From Halodurantibacterium flavum (GTDB lineage Bacteria; Pseudomonadota; Alphaproteobacteria; Rhodobacterales; Rhodobacteraceae): a stretch of 64,000 nucleotides of DNA. The notes beneath the pieces were generated by a model. That model saw only the letters and a list, made by a program, of their open reading frames with translations. It was not told the DNA's origin and did no database searches. Shown piece by piece: positions 1 to 8,960 of the stretch; the stretch's first letter is position 1, and every line of letters begins with the position of its first letter. The translations under genes and the position numbers were made by a program. The stretch spans positions 116,974-180,973 of the forward strand of contig NZ_JBHUGH010000038.1 in assembly GCF_042681825.1 (NCBI RefSeq), given 5' to 3'.

Positions 1-723
1 ACGCGAACTGGCCAAGCAAACCCGCGCAGACCGGTAGTCGAGGCTCTATGACGCGCCGCATTGCCGAGACATTGCCAAATCACAGCTCTTCTTCTGAGAA
101 GATCTACCAAACCCGGCGACCGTCGACACAGCGCAATCATGCCGAGGGGATAGGCGGCATGATGGCGTGGCTGGACGACGGGGTCGCAGTGACTCGACCA
201 CCATGCCTCGCTCTATCCCGACAGCATCCGCCATCTGATCTACTACAACGGTTCCTATGGTGGTCCCGGGGGCGGATGGCGACTGTAGGCGGAGTTCGGC
301 GCTCACCTATCACCATCGGGGGCAGGCATAGGCATGGTTATCCGCACGTCGGAGAATACGCGCTTGTGCGCCCCGGTCGCGAGATGCCTTTTAATTTCGG
401 TGCCGACAGCCGACAAATACAAGACTAAGAACTTCGTCGACACGGTCGTCTACCGTGGTGCCGATGCGGTCAGCGGCTGGGTGTTCTCCGGCTACATGCT
501 GCGCCAGCATCGCCGAACCGAGATGAAAATGGCCACGCTTGATTGCCTGAGAGTGGGTCAGCACGGATGCGGCGGGGATGGCGAAGGTGTTCGACCTGAA
601 TGGGCCGTCGCTGCTGCTTGCCCCACCCCATGGCGTCTTCGACACGAACGCCGATCGTGCAACTATGGAGCGGTAGGTTGGCGCGGTCGAGAAGAGCCCT
701 GAATTCGCCTTGGTAGAGACCGT
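1..723. other. No supportable gene; possible decayed remnant
   Basis: Short open frames occur on both strands but none looks like a complete protein of a known family. The only hint is a plus-strand stretch at about 430-500 whose translation ends in GWVFSGYM, a pattern common in the last strand of bacterial SH3 domains. It has no start, signal peptide or upstream domain in frame. I read it as a decayed fragment, with low confidence. Confidence 0.3.
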
Positions 724-1161
724 TCAACTCACTCCGCTCGCCTCGACCGTGAGCACCTCGATCCCGGCCTCGAGGGCGAGACCGACCGGGCACTTTTGCG
801 CTATTTTGATGAGGGCGTCGCGCTGCTCGTCGGTGAGCGGACCGACGAGCACGATGCGTCGTTCCATGGCGTGCGGCCTGGTATCTGAAGAGACGCCCGT
901 GGCGCGCACGTGCTGGACGGATACCTGGACGTTTTCAAGCGGCCAGTTCTTTCTGCTCGCGTACATGCGGATGGTCATGGCCGTGCAGGCGCCAAGACCG
1001 GCCATGACGAACTCGAAGGGATCAGGGCCGGTGTCCTCGCCACCAAGCGCCTGCGGCTCGTCCGCGCCGAGGACATGGTGACCGATGCTGACGAACTGAC
1101 CGTAGGGGCCGTGACCACTCTCCTCTATATGAACGATATTGCGATCGGTTGTGACAGACAT
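724..1161 (-). CDS. OsmC/Ohr family thiol peroxidase
   Basis: This 145-residue protein is predicted to reduce organic hydroperoxides, or act on related sulfur oxidants, in the cytoplasm using two cysteines. Both family cysteines are present: Cys59 in the GLGACTAMT helix and Cys124 in QKCPVGLAL. Length and the PDPFEFVMAGLGAC core fit the OsmC family. The N-terminal region resembles the OsmC-like branch more than Ohr, so the exact substrate is open. It lies downstream of a peroxiredoxin on the same strand but is separated from it by 273 bases with a hairpin, so it probably has its own promoter. Confidence 0.85.
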   Translation of the reverse strand: MSVTTDRNIVHIEESGHGPYGQFVSIGHHVLGADEPQALGGEDTGPDPFEFVMAGLGACTAMTIRMYASRKNWPLENVQVSVQHVRATGVSSDTRPHAMERRIVLVGPLTDEQRDALIKIAQKCPVGLALEAGIEVLTVEASGVS

Positions 1162-1398
1162 ATGCGGCTACACTCGCTCGTTGAACATCTCAATTGAATC
1201 GGCGCCGTTCGGCCATTGACGGGGCAAGCAAGCGCTTCAGCCTCCGAGGTTGCTTTTCGTGATGAGCTCGCCCGGTGAGAGACCGATGCTCGCTTCGGCG
1301 CGATGCTTCTCGCGCGTCGGCCCATTTCTTCGGCCGCATCCGTCCTTGCGGGCTTCCGCCCCGTCGAGGCCGCTCTTGTCGCCGGAGGCAACAATGTC

Positions 1399-1423
1399 GG
1401 GACGTCCCTTTGGGGAACGTCCC
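1399..1423 (-). terminator. Hairpin after peroxiredoxin gene
   Basis: Arms GGGACGTCCC (1399-1408) and GGGAACGTCCC (1413-1423) form a strong stem with one bulge and a short loop, 12 bases beyond the stop codon of the leftward peroxiredoxin gene. No U-run follows, so this could be an mRNA-stabilising stem rather than a true intrinsic terminator. Confidence 0.45.
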
Positions 1424-1434
1424 GAAGCTGATTG

Positions 1435-2169
1435 TCAGGCGACGGACTTCATGGAGAAGTACCAGTCTGTCGTCTCGAGGCCGTCCTTCATGCGGCTCTC
1501 GCAGGCCTCGACGGTCTTCGGTGCACCGACCAGAACCTTCTCGCCGGGCTGCCAGGCCTCCGGGGTGGCGACGGAATGGGCATCGCTGGTGCGGAGCGCT
1601 TTCACGAGGCGGAGGATCTCCGCGACGCTGCGGCCGTTGGTCATCGGGTAGTAGACCATGGCCCTCAGGATGCCATTGGGATCGATGATGAAGGTCGCGC
1701 GCACGGCGGAGGTGTCGGAGGCGCCCGGATGGATCATGCCGTAGGCCCTGGCGACCGTCATCGACAGATCCTCGATGATCGGGAACGGGATATCGACCTC
1801 GAACTTCTCCTTGATGTTCCTGACCCAGGCTAGATGCGAGAAGATGCTGTCGATGGAGAGACCGAGCAATTCGCAATCGAGCGCCTTGAACGCGTTGGCA
1901 GCCTTGGCGAAGCCGATGAACTCGGTGGTGCACACAGGCGTGAAATCGGCCGGGTGGGAGAACAGCACGAGCCAGCGCCCTTTATAGTCCGCAAGCGAGC
2001 GCTCGCCATGCGTCGTGTTGGCCTTGAAGGCTGGCGCCGGTTCGTTGATGCGGGGCATGGCCGCGGAGCCGGTTGGCTCGGTCGATGCGTACGACGAAGT
2101 GGCGGCGCTTGGCGCCGGGCTCTCGCTGGCCGTCGGCGTCGGCTGGGGTCTGGTATCGGAGCAGCTCAT
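1435..2169 (-). CDS. Peroxiredoxin, Prx6/1-Cys-like
   Basis: The protein reduces peroxides in the cytoplasm. The start at 2169 is chosen because AAGGA lies 7 bases upstream and a longer frame would run into the next gene; this gives 244 residues. Residues 1-38 are a low-complexity Ser/Ala/Pro/Thr-rich leader that a typical Prx lacks. The peroxidase domain then starts at PRINEPAPAF. The peroxidatic cysteine is Cys80 in HPADFTPVCTTE. The C-terminal part (WQPGEKVLVGAP...DWYFSMK) matches the Prx6-type tail. The leader is not an evident export signal. A start at the methionine 38 codons downstream would give a leaderless protein. It follows the dioxygenase-like gene on the same strand. Confidence 0.87.
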   Translation of the reverse strand: MSCSDTRPQPTPTASESPAPSAATSSYASTEPTGSAAMPRINEPAPAFKANTTHGERSLADYKGRWLVLFSHPADFTPVCTTEFIGFAKAANAFKALDCELLGLSIDSIFSHLAWVRNIKEKFEVDIPFPIIEDLSMTVARAYGMIHPGASDTSAVRATFIIDPNGILRAMVYYPMTNGRSVAEILRLVKALRTSDAHSVATPEAWQPGEKVLVGAPKTVEACESRMKDGLETTDWYFSMKSVA

Positions 2170-2233
2170 AGGGTTGTCCTTTTCGTTGTGGTTGAGCGGG
2201 GTGCGGGGTGATTCTGCTGCGGATATCCGGCAG

Positions 2234-3136
2234 TCAGAGAGCGTCGATGGGAACCTTGAGGAAGCGCTTGCCGCTGGCATCGGGCGCAGGCAGTTCGCCG
2301 GCCTTCATGTTCACCTGGATCGACGGAATGATGAGCTTGGGCATGGCGAGGGTCGCGTCGCGGGCCGTCCGCATGGCGACGAACTCGTCTTCGCTGATGC
2401 CGTCGCGCGCGTGCTTGTTGTGCGCGCGCTCCTCACCGACCGTGGTTTCCCATCGGATTTCCCGCCGGCCGTCGGCACCATAGTCGTGGCACATGAACAG
2501 GCGCATCTCAGGAGGAAGGGCGAGCACCTTCTTGATGGAGCGATAGAGTTCGTGTGCATCCCCACCCGGGAAATCGGCGCGAGCCGTTCCGCTGTCGGGC
2601 ATGAACAGGGTGTCGCCCACGAAGGCGGCATTGCCGACGACATGGGTCATGCATGCGGGCGTGTGGCCGGGCGTGTGCATGGCGAACGCATTCATCGTCC
2701 CGATCGTGTAGGTGTCGCCGTCCTGGAACAGCCGGTCGAACTGGCTGCCGTCCCGCTGAAACTCGGTGCCTTCGTTGAAGATCTTGCCGAAGGTGTCCTG
2801 GACGATGGTGATGCGGTCGCCGATGCCCAGCTTGCCGCCGAGCTTCGCCTGGATGTAGGGCGCGGCCGAAAGATGGTCGGCGTGGACGTGCGTCTCGATC
2901 AGCCACTCGACGGTCAATCCATTCCTGGTGACGAAGTCGATTATCTCATCGGCGGACTCGTAGGCGATCCGGCCGGCGGCGTAGTCGATGTCCATCACCG
3001 AATCGACAATGGCGCACGCCTTGGAGGCCGGGTCCTTGACGACGTAGCTGATGGTGTTGGTCGCCTCGTCGAAAAACGGCGTTACGTCTGGACTGACCGA
3101 GAGATCGACTGGATAGGAAGCTGGCTTCGGGCCCAT
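2234..3136 (-). CDS. Metallo-beta-lactamase-fold hydrolase, persulfide-dioxygenase-like
   Basis: This 300-residue protein has the metal site THVHADH at residues 82-88, followed by later metal-ligand regions HTPGHTPACM, GDTLF and CHDYG. That arrangement, and the ADFPGG segment, match the ETHE1/Blh branch that oxidises glutathione persulfide to sulfite. The start has a strong AAGGAGG about 9 bases upstream. The gene is divergent from an OxyR-like LysR regulator, and a putative promoter overlaps the shared element at 3172-3210. A second paralogue sits at 18715-19596. The substrate is inferred from family, not proved by the sequence. Confidence 0.85.
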   Translation of the reverse strand: MGPKPASYPVDLSVSPDVTPFFDEATNTISYVVKDPASKACAIVDSVMDIDYAAGRIAYESADEIIDFVTRNGLTVEWLIETHVHADHLSAAPYIQAKLGGKLGIGDRITIVQDTFGKIFNEGTEFQRDGSQFDRLFQDGDTYTIGTMNAFAMHTPGHTPACMTHVVGNAAFVGDTLFMPDSGTARADFPGGDAHELYRSIKKVLALPPEMRLFMCHDYGADGRREIRWETTVGEERAHNKHARDGISEDEFVAMRTARDATLAMPKLIIPSIQVNMKAGELPAPDASGKRFLKVPIDAL

Positions 3137-3171
3137 CAGATGATCCTCCTTCGAATATTGCTCTGCGCCTC

Positions 3172-3210
3172 ATATACGATATTGCGTAAGTTCGTAGAAA
3201 TGAATTATTC
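3172..3210 (-). promoter_or_regulatory. Putative promoter/operator shared with 11452-11490
   Basis: Read on the minus strand, TTCATT (3199-3204) and TATCGT (3176-3181) are spaced by 17 bases and lie about 40 bases before the dioxygenase start. The block 3175-3196 is an imperfect palindrome with TACG/CGTA ends. The same 39 bases recur at 11452-11490 with 33 identities, including both hexamers at identical spacing. The neighbouring LysR protein is the obvious candidate binder. Confidence 0.6.
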
Positions 3211-3241
3211 TGGCTTCAGTTATCGAAGGAAACGATTGCCG

Positions 3242-4153
3242 GTGAAGCCGCTCCCGAATCTGAGGCAGCTGCGCTATCTCGTCGCCCTGGCGGATCACAG
3301 CCATTTCGGACGGGCGGCGGATGCATGCGGGGTGACCCAGTCGACGCTCAGCGTTGGCATCAGGGAACTCGAAGCCGTGCTCGGCGTCACGCTGGCCGAG
3401 CGCACGAAGCGGACCGTCTTCATCACACCGGCCGGTCTCCAGATCGCCGAGCGGGCGCGCCATCTTCTCCAGGAGGCCGAGGCGCTCATCGAGATGGGTG
3501 CGAGGGCAGCCCTGCCTTTGACCGGTCAGCTCGCCCTCGGGGTGATCCCGACGATCGGGCCGTTTCTTCTTCCGAGGCTCCTGCCCTACATCAGCGGGCG
3601 ATATCCGGAGCTGAGGCTGGTGCTGCGGGAGGACAAGACGGGGGCTCTGCTCGAGCGGCTGGCGGCGGGCCGGCTCGATCTGCTGCTCATGGCCTTCCCC
3701 TATGACGTGGGCGGCTTCGAGACGATGGCCCTGTTCAAGGATCCCTACTGGTTCGCCTGCAGCCCTCAGCATTCGCTCGCCGATGCGCAATGTCTGAGCG
3801 AGGATAACCTCAACGGCGAGCCGCTTCTGCTCCTGGAGAAGGATCAGTGCCTTCACAGCCATGCATTGCCGTTCCTGGAGGCGGCTCCCCGACGGATGCA
3901 GACGACCTTTTCGGCGACCAGCCTGCACACGCTGGTCGCTATGGTCGCCGAGGGGATGGGAGCGACCCTGCTTCCCGAAAGCGCGCTGTCCGCGGGCATT
4001 CTCAAAGGCAGCCCGGTGGTGACGCGGCCGCTGTCGGACCAGGCCAATGCCCGGGAGATCGGCCTGTGCTGGCGCAGGCAATCGATGCGCGGCGAGGAGT
4101 TTCGTGCCCTGGGACGGCTCATCCAGACCTGGGCCAAAGGCCAGCAGGGGTGA
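3242..4153 (+). CDS. LysR-family regulator, OxyR-like
   Basis: A DNA-binding regulator of 303 residues. I chose the GTG at 3242, which has AAGGAA upstream and puts the start just before LRQLRYLVALADHSHFGRAA; an in-frame ATG at 3200 would add 14 residues. The winged-helix domain occupies residues 1-60 and the effector domain the rest. The segment LLLEKDQCLHSHAL aligns with the OxyR redox loop and keeps the Cys199 equivalent, but the position of Cys208 is Leu (LPFL). The usual intramolecular disulfide therefore cannot form there. It is divergent from the persulfide-dioxygenase-like gene and probably controls it through the element at 3172-3210. Confidence 0.9.
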   Translation: MKPLPNLRQLRYLVALADHSHFGRAADACGVTQSTLSVGIRELEAVLGVTLAERTKRTVFITPAGLQIAERARHLLQEAEALIEMGARAALPLTGQLALGVIPTIGPFLLPRLLPYISGRYPELRLVLREDKTGALLERLAAGRLDLLLMAFPYDVGGFETMALFKDPYWFACSPQHSLADAQCLSEDNLNGEPLLLLEKDQCLHSHALPFLEAAPRRMQTTFSATSLHTLVAMVAEGMGATLLPESALSAGILKGSPVVTRPLSDQANAREIGLCWRRQSMRGEEFRALGRLIQTWAKGQQG

Positions 4154-4283
4154 AGCGAGGCCGCCACGCGGCATGGCATCCGCCCTTGGCATGCGCCGCT
4201 GAACCATCGCCGCTGCGGCATGGCAAAGCGACTGCCGCCGCTGGAAGACGCCAAGACGCCACCGAAAGGTGACGTCCCGGGGC

Positions 4284-4430
4284 TCACCGGTCCGGGCGGG
4301 CGTGTCCGGCCGCGGGCAGCGGCTGCGTCGGCTTCTTCGCCGTGTCGTCCATGAGCTCGTACCACATCGCATTGAGGACGGCGAACGCCGCCGCCAGCGG
4401 CAGGCCGAGAAGCCAGGCGAAATACCACAT
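4284..4430 (-). CDS. cydX: Cytochrome bd oxidase small subunit CydX
   Basis: A 48-residue protein starting MWYFAWLLGLPLA, with a single membrane helix and the conserved MWYE segment of the CydX/YbgT family. CydX stabilises the haem d/b595 site of cytochrome bd. It lies 17 bases after cydB on the same strand, as the last gene of the operon. The C-terminal 20 residues are polar and probably disordered. The ORF is short, but identity, position and length all agree. Confidence 0.85.
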   Translation of the reverse strand: MWYFAWLLGLPLAAAFAVLNAMWYELMDDTAKKPTQPLPAAGHARPDR

Positions 4431-4447
4431 TGCAACTATCCTTTCCG

Positions 4448-5605
4448 TCAATAGGCGTGACCGTTTCCTTCGCGGATGCCCTTCTCGTCCACCTTGCCCC
4501 ACAGGACGCGATAGACCCACGCGGTATAGGCGACGATGATCGGCACGAAGACGACGGTCACGACCAGCATGATGAAGAGCGTGAGATGGCTCGAGGAGGC
4601 ATCCCAGACCGTCAGGCTCGACCGGGGGTCGAGGGAGGACGGAAGGATGAACGGGAACATCGACAATCCCACCGTCGAGATGATGCCGAGGATGGAGATC
4701 GAGGTGGAGAGCAGTGCCGGGATTTCCCGGCGCGCGCGCATGAAGGCGTAGCCCCCCGCCGCGCCGAGGAAGCCGAGCGCGGGAGCGATCGTCATCCACG
4801 CATGCGCGCCATAGTTCTCAAACCAGACGCCTGGCGCCTGCTCGACGGTTTTGCGCAGCGGGTTGGACGCACCGGTCGTGGTGACTTCGCTGGCGATCCG
4901 ATAGCCGTCGATGCCGAGCCAGAGCCAGACGCCGCCGAGCGCGAACAGGGCGATCGTCACGATGGCGGCGATGCTTCCCCAGCGTCGCGCGCGCTCGGCG
5001 ACGGGACCCTCGCTTTTCAGGATGAGCCAGGCCGCCCCATGCATGACGAGCATGGCGACCGAGACAAGCCCGGCCAGCAATCCGAACGGATTGAGCAGTT
5101 CGAACAGCGTCGTGCCCTCATAATAGATGCGCAGATCGTCGCCGAAACGGAACGGCACGCCCTGCAGCACATTGCCGACTGCCACGCCCATGACGAGCGC
5201 CGGCACGAAACCGCCTATGAAGAGGGCCCAGTCCCAGGCCGAGCGCCAGGCCGCGCTGTCGCGCTTGGAACGGTATTTGAAACCGACCGGGCGCAGGATC
5301 AGCGCGAAGAGGATGGCGAACATGGCCAGGTAGAAGCCGGAGAAGGACACCGCATAGAGCGGCGGCCAGGCGGCGAAGATGGCGCCGCCGCCGAGGATCA
5401 GCCAGACCTGGTTGCCTTCCCAGACCGGCCCGACCGCGTTGATGACGACGCGCCGCTCCACATCACTCCTGGCGACGAAGGGCAGCAGCGTGGCGGTACC
5501 AAGGTCGAAGCCGTCCATCACGGCGAAACCGATCAGGAGCACGCCGAGCAGCAGCCACCAGACGACGCGGAGCATTTCGTAGTCGATGAATTGATGCAGG
5601 ATCAT
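4448..5605 (-). CDS. cydB: Cytochrome bd ubiquinol oxidase subunit II
   Basis: A 385-residue integral membrane protein with about eight or nine hydrophobic helices. It opens with YEMLRVVWWLLLGVLLIGFAVMDGFDLG and contains GPVWEGNQVWLI, both hallmarks of CydB. The ATG at 5605 follows the cydA stop by 5 bases and is the only start that avoids overlapping cydA. It forms the oxidase heterodimer with CydA in the inner membrane and contributes to quinol oxidation with low proton pumping. Confidence 0.97.
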   Translation of the reverse strand: MILHQFIDYEMLRVVWWLLLGVLLIGFAVMDGFDLGTATLLPFVARSDVERRVVINAVGPVWEGNQVWLILGGGAIFAAWPPLYAVSFSGFYLAMFAILFALILRPVGFKYRSKRDSAAWRSAWDWALFIGGFVPALVMGVAVGNVLQGVPFRFGDDLRIYYEGTTLFELLNPFGLLAGLVSVAMLVMHGAAWLILKSEGPVAERARRWGSIAAIVTIALFALGGVWLWLGIDGYRIASEVTTTGASNPLRKTVEQAPGVWFENYGAHAWMTIAPALGFLGAAGGYAFMRARREIPALLSTSISILGIISTVGLSMFPFILPSSLDPRSSLTVWDASSSHLTLFIMLVVTVVFVPIIVAYTAWVYRVLWGKVDEKGIREGNGHAY

Positions 5606-5610
5606 GATGT

Positions 5611-7188
5611 TCACTCCGCGGCGACAAGGGACGGGGAAACGAGTTCGGCCTCGGCCTCGTCGTCGGGCTCGGGTCCCTTGCGGATCGCCCGGATCATCAG
5701 GGCCATCTCGATGACGAACAGGACCGTGTAGATCAGCACGAAGCCGGCGATGGTGACGAGCAGCGTCGCGGCCCCGAGATTCGAGACCGCGGCGGCGGTG
5801 GGAAGCACACCTTCGATGATCCAGGGCTGGCGACCGAACTCGGCGACGACCCATCCGAGCTCGGCTGCGATCCACGGCAGCGGGATGGAAAAGACCGCGA
5901 GACGCAGCAGCAGGGGATAGCGGTCGAGCCTGCGTCTTGCCGAGAGATAGAAGAACAGGGCCATCAAAGCGATGAAGAAGAAGCCCAGCCCGACCATGAT
6001 GCGGAACGACCAGAACAGGGACGGCACGTGCGGCACCGTATCCCATGCCGCCTGCGCGATCTGCGCGTCGCTCGCCTGGCGCGGATCGTCGACGTACCGC
6101 TTGAGCAGCAAGGCGTAGCCGAGATGCTGGCCGTTGTCCTCGAAGGCCGCGCGAACGTCCGCAGCGACGGCGTTCGGGCCTCCGGCTTCCCGAATCTGCT
6201 GGAGCGCGTCGAAGGCGGCGATTCCCCGGCGGATGCGGCTTTCGGCATGGACCACGAGCTCCTCGATGCCCGGGATTTCGGTCGTGAGAGAGCGCGTTCC
6301 GATCAGGCCCATGACCCAGGGAATCTTGACTGCGTAATGGGTCTCGCGGGATTGCTGATCGGGCAAGCCGAGGAGCGTGAAGGCGGCGGGAGCCGGTTCG
6401 GTTTCCCACATGCCCTCGATGGCCGCGAGCTTCATCTTCTGGTGCTCGGTCGACAGATAACCGCTTTCGTCACCGAGCACGACGACGGACAGGGCAGCCG
6501 CAAGGCCGAAGGAGGCAGCAACCGTCATAGAGCGTTTCGCGAGTTCCGCATGACGGCCCTTGAGCGCGTACCAGGCCGAAACGCCGAGCACGAACACCGC
6601 GGCGGTGACATAGCCTGCCGAGACCGTATGGACGAACTTCGCCTGCGCCACCGGGTTGAGCAGCACGGCATAGAAGTCGCTAACCTCCATGCGCATTGTT
6701 TCGGGATTGAAGACGGAGCCGGCCGGGTTCTGCATCCAGCCGTTGGCGACGAGGATCCACAGCGCCGAAAGGTTGGAGCCGAGCGCCACCGCCCAGGTCG
6801 CCACGAGATGACCGACCTTGGAGAGCTTGTCCCAGCCGAAGAAGAACAGGCCGACGAAGGTCGCCTCGAGGAAGAAGGCCATCAGACCCTCGATCGCCAG
6901 CGGCGCGCCGAAGATGTCCCCGACATAGTGGCTGTAGTAGCTCCAGTTCATGCCGAACTGGAATTCCATGACGATGCCGGTGGCGACGCCGAGGACGAAG
7001 TTGATGCCGAACAACGTGCCCCAGAATTTCGTCATCTGTCGCCAGATCGGCCGGCCGGTCATGACATAGACCGTCTCCATGATGGCCAGCAGCACGGAGA
7101 GGCCGAGCGTCAGCGGCACGAACAGGAAGTGGTAGAGCGCGGTTATGGCGAATTGCAGCCGCGAAAGATCAACAATATCGAGTTCCAT
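5611..7188 (-). CDS. cydA: Cytochrome bd ubiquinol oxidase subunit I
   Basis: A 525-residue haem-bearing subunit that oxidises ubiquinol and reduces oxygen at haems b558, b595 and d. Visible ligands include His20 (ALYHFLF), the KFVHTVSAGYV histidine and the methionine of FRIMVGLG. The GRQPW motif is present. The periplasmic loop between them is long, with SLTTEIPGIEEL and an extended segment, so it is the E. coli-like long Q-loop type. It lies between cydC and cydB. Bd oxidases resist sulfide, which fits the persulfide genes around this operon. Confidence 0.97.
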   Translation of the reverse strand: MELDIVDLSRLQFAITALYHFLFVPLTLGLSVLLAIMETVYVMTGRPIWRQMTKFWGTLFGINFVLGVATGIVMEFQFGMNWSYYSHYVGDIFGAPLAIEGLMAFFLEATFVGLFFFGWDKLSKVGHLVATWAVALGSNLSALWILVANGWMQNPAGSVFNPETMRMEVSDFYAVLLNPVAQAKFVHTVSAGYVTAAVFVLGVSAWYALKGRHAELAKRSMTVAASFGLAAALSVVVLGDESGYLSTEHQKMKLAAIEGMWETEPAPAAFTLLGLPDQQSRETHYAVKIPWVMGLIGTRSLTTEIPGIEELVVHAESRIRRGIAAFDALQQIREAGGPNAVAADVRAAFEDNGQHLGYALLLKRYVDDPRQASDAQIAQAAWDTVPHVPSLFWSFRIMVGLGFFFIALMALFFYLSARRRLDRYPLLLRLAVFSIPLPWIAAELGWVVAEFGRQPWIIEGVLPTAAAVSNLGAATLLVTIAGFVLIYTVLFVIEMALMIRAIRKGPEPDDEAEAELVSPSLVAAE

Positions 7189-7268
7189 TGACTTGGTCCG
7201 GCTTCGTCCGGCCTCCTTGTCATTACGGCGTCACGCCAGAGGTAGCGCCTGATTGCGGTTGAGCGCCG

Positions 7269-8960
7269 TCAGTCGGGTCGCAGCGCGGCGAGTGCGGCCA
7301 CGAAGCCGGGCTCGCCACGCCCGATGACGGCGGTGATGGTTCCCTTGTTCAGGATGACCAGTCGGTCGGCGTTTTCGGCCTCGCGCCGGATATGCGTCGC
7401 CACGACGATCGTGCGGCCTGCGGCGCGCGCCATGATGCGCGCCAGCACGTCGCGCGCCGTCGCCCCATCGAGACCTTCCGTCGGCTCGTCGAGCAGCCAG
7501 AGCGGCGTGTCACGAAGGAGGAGACGGGCGAGTGCGAGCCGGCGCGCCTGTCCTCCGGAAAGGCCGTACCCTCCTTCCCCGAGGCGCGTGTCCAGACCGT
7601 GCGCCATGGCGTCGACATCGCGGCGCAGCCCGGCGGCGTCCAGCGCCTCCCAAAGACGGCGGTCGTCGGCTTGTGGGTCGGCAAGGCGCAGATTGTCGCG
7701 TAGGCAATCCTGGAACAGTTCGGTCCGCTGGGTGAAGAGCGTGGCGGAGCGGCATGCGACCTGCCCCGTCTCGGCGCCGATCTCGCCCGCGATGAGGGCA
7801 AGCAGCGTCGACTTGCCGGCTCCGCTCGGGCCGATCACGGCGACACGCTCGCCAGCCCGTATTGAAAGCGAGATCGCATGGAGGATCGGGGCTCTCGCGC
7901 CGGAATGCCTGACGGTGACATCGGCAAGGCACGCGGCGATACCCGGTGGCGGCGGTGCGATACCGGGTGCCGGCGCCGCCGCCTCCAGACGCGGTGCGAT
8001 CCGCCGTACCGCAAGCAGCGTGCGGCCGAGTTCGACGGATCCGCGCCGCAGCGCCGCAAAGGGATCGAGCGCGGCCAGGGCTATGAGGAGAGCGAGGGCG
8101 GCGACCGGCGCGGCGAACATGCCTTGTCCGGCCAGAAGCCCCATGGCCACGAGGACGGCCGACAGGAGAAGCGCGCCGGCAGCGCCGAAGGCGATGCTGG
8201 TCATCGTTTCGATGCGGTTCAGTGCGTCGTCACTGTCCGACAGGTAGCGGTCTACGGCGCCGAGCTCGCCTTGGCGATCGGCGAGCTGCCCGGCCATGAT
8301 CCATTCGGTCTGGCCGGCGATGAGGTCGATGACCCGCGAGCGCAGGATCTCCAGGGCATAGGCCCTGCGCCGGGCCGGCCGCCTCGCAGCCACCGCCGCT
8401 GCGATCGGGATGCCCGTCCCGACGACAACCAGAAAGATGGCGGTCACCGCGCCGAGCACGGGATGCACCAGCGCCAGGGCGACACCACTCGTCAGCGCCA
8501 CGGCGAGCGCGGCGGCGATCGGGACGGCGACCCGCAGATAGAGCGAGTCGAGCGAGTCGATGTCGAGCGTGAGGCGGAAGAGAAGACGGGCGGGACGCTT
8601 GGCGAGTTCGCCCGCCACCCCTGCTCTTGCCCATCCCCGGAACAGGCGCTCGCGCAGTTCGGCGAGAACGCCGAGCGTGGCGTCATGCGTGGTCAACCGC
8701 TCGCCGTAGCGGGCGGCCGTGCGCGCCAGCGCCAGGAAGCGGATGCCCGCGGACGGCGCAAACACGTCGAAGGCGAGCGCGGTCGCAACGGACAGACCCG
8801 CGATGGCTGTCGCGGTGATGAACCAGCCGGAAAGGCCGAGGAGCGCCACGCCGGAAAGCGCCGTCGCCGCCGAAAGCAACAGTCCGGAGAGCAGCATGGG
8901 GCGGTTGCCGGTGAGGAACAGCCGCGCGACCGGAAGTAACTGGCGTGCACGAGCGATCAT
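7269..8960 (-). CDS. cydC: Thiol reductant ABC exporter subunit CydC
   Basis: A half-transporter of 563 residues: an N-terminal six-helix membrane domain (about 1-310) followed by an ATPase domain with Walker A GPSGAGKST, signature LSGGQARRLALAR and Walker B LWLLDEPTEGLD. CydDC exports glutathione and cysteine to the periplasm and is needed for cytochrome bd assembly. Its ATG overlaps the cydD stop by 4 bases, so the two subunits are translationally coupled. Confidence 0.95.
   Translation of the reverse strand: MIARARQLLPVARLFLTGNRPMLLSGLLLSAATALSGVALLGLSGWFITATAIAGLSVATALAFDVFAPSAGIRFLALARTAARYGERLTTHDATLGVLAELRERLFRGWARAGVAGELAKRPARLLFRLTLDIDSLDSLYLRVAVPIAAALAVALTSGVALALVHPVLGAVTAIFLVVVGTGIPIAAAVAARRPARRRAYALEILRSRVIDLIAGQTEWIMAGQLADRQGELGAVDRYLSDSDDALNRIETMTSIAFGAAGALLLSAVLVAMGLLAGQGMFAAPVAALALLIALAALDPFAALRRGSVELGRTLLAVRRIAPRLEAAAPAPGIAPPPPGIAACLADVTVRHSGARAPILHAISLSIRAGERVAVIGPSGAGKSTLLALIAGEIGAETGQVACRSATLFTQRTELFQDCLRDNLRLADPQADDRRLWEALDAAGLRRDVDAMAHGLDTRLGEGGYGLSGGQARRLALARLLLRDTPLWLLDEPTEGLDGATARDVLARIMARAAGRTIVVATHIRREAENADRLVILNKGTITAVIGRGEPGFVAALAALRPD

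Noticed and set aside
2015..4153. A 712-codon plus-strand frame containing the LysR gene
   Set aside because: The first 400 codons are the antisense of the peroxiredoxin and dioxygenase genes; the true start is near 3242.
4430..5731. A 433-codon plus-strand frame opposite cydB
   Set aside because: It is the antisense of cydB in high-GC DNA, with low-complexity D/E/R-rich translation.
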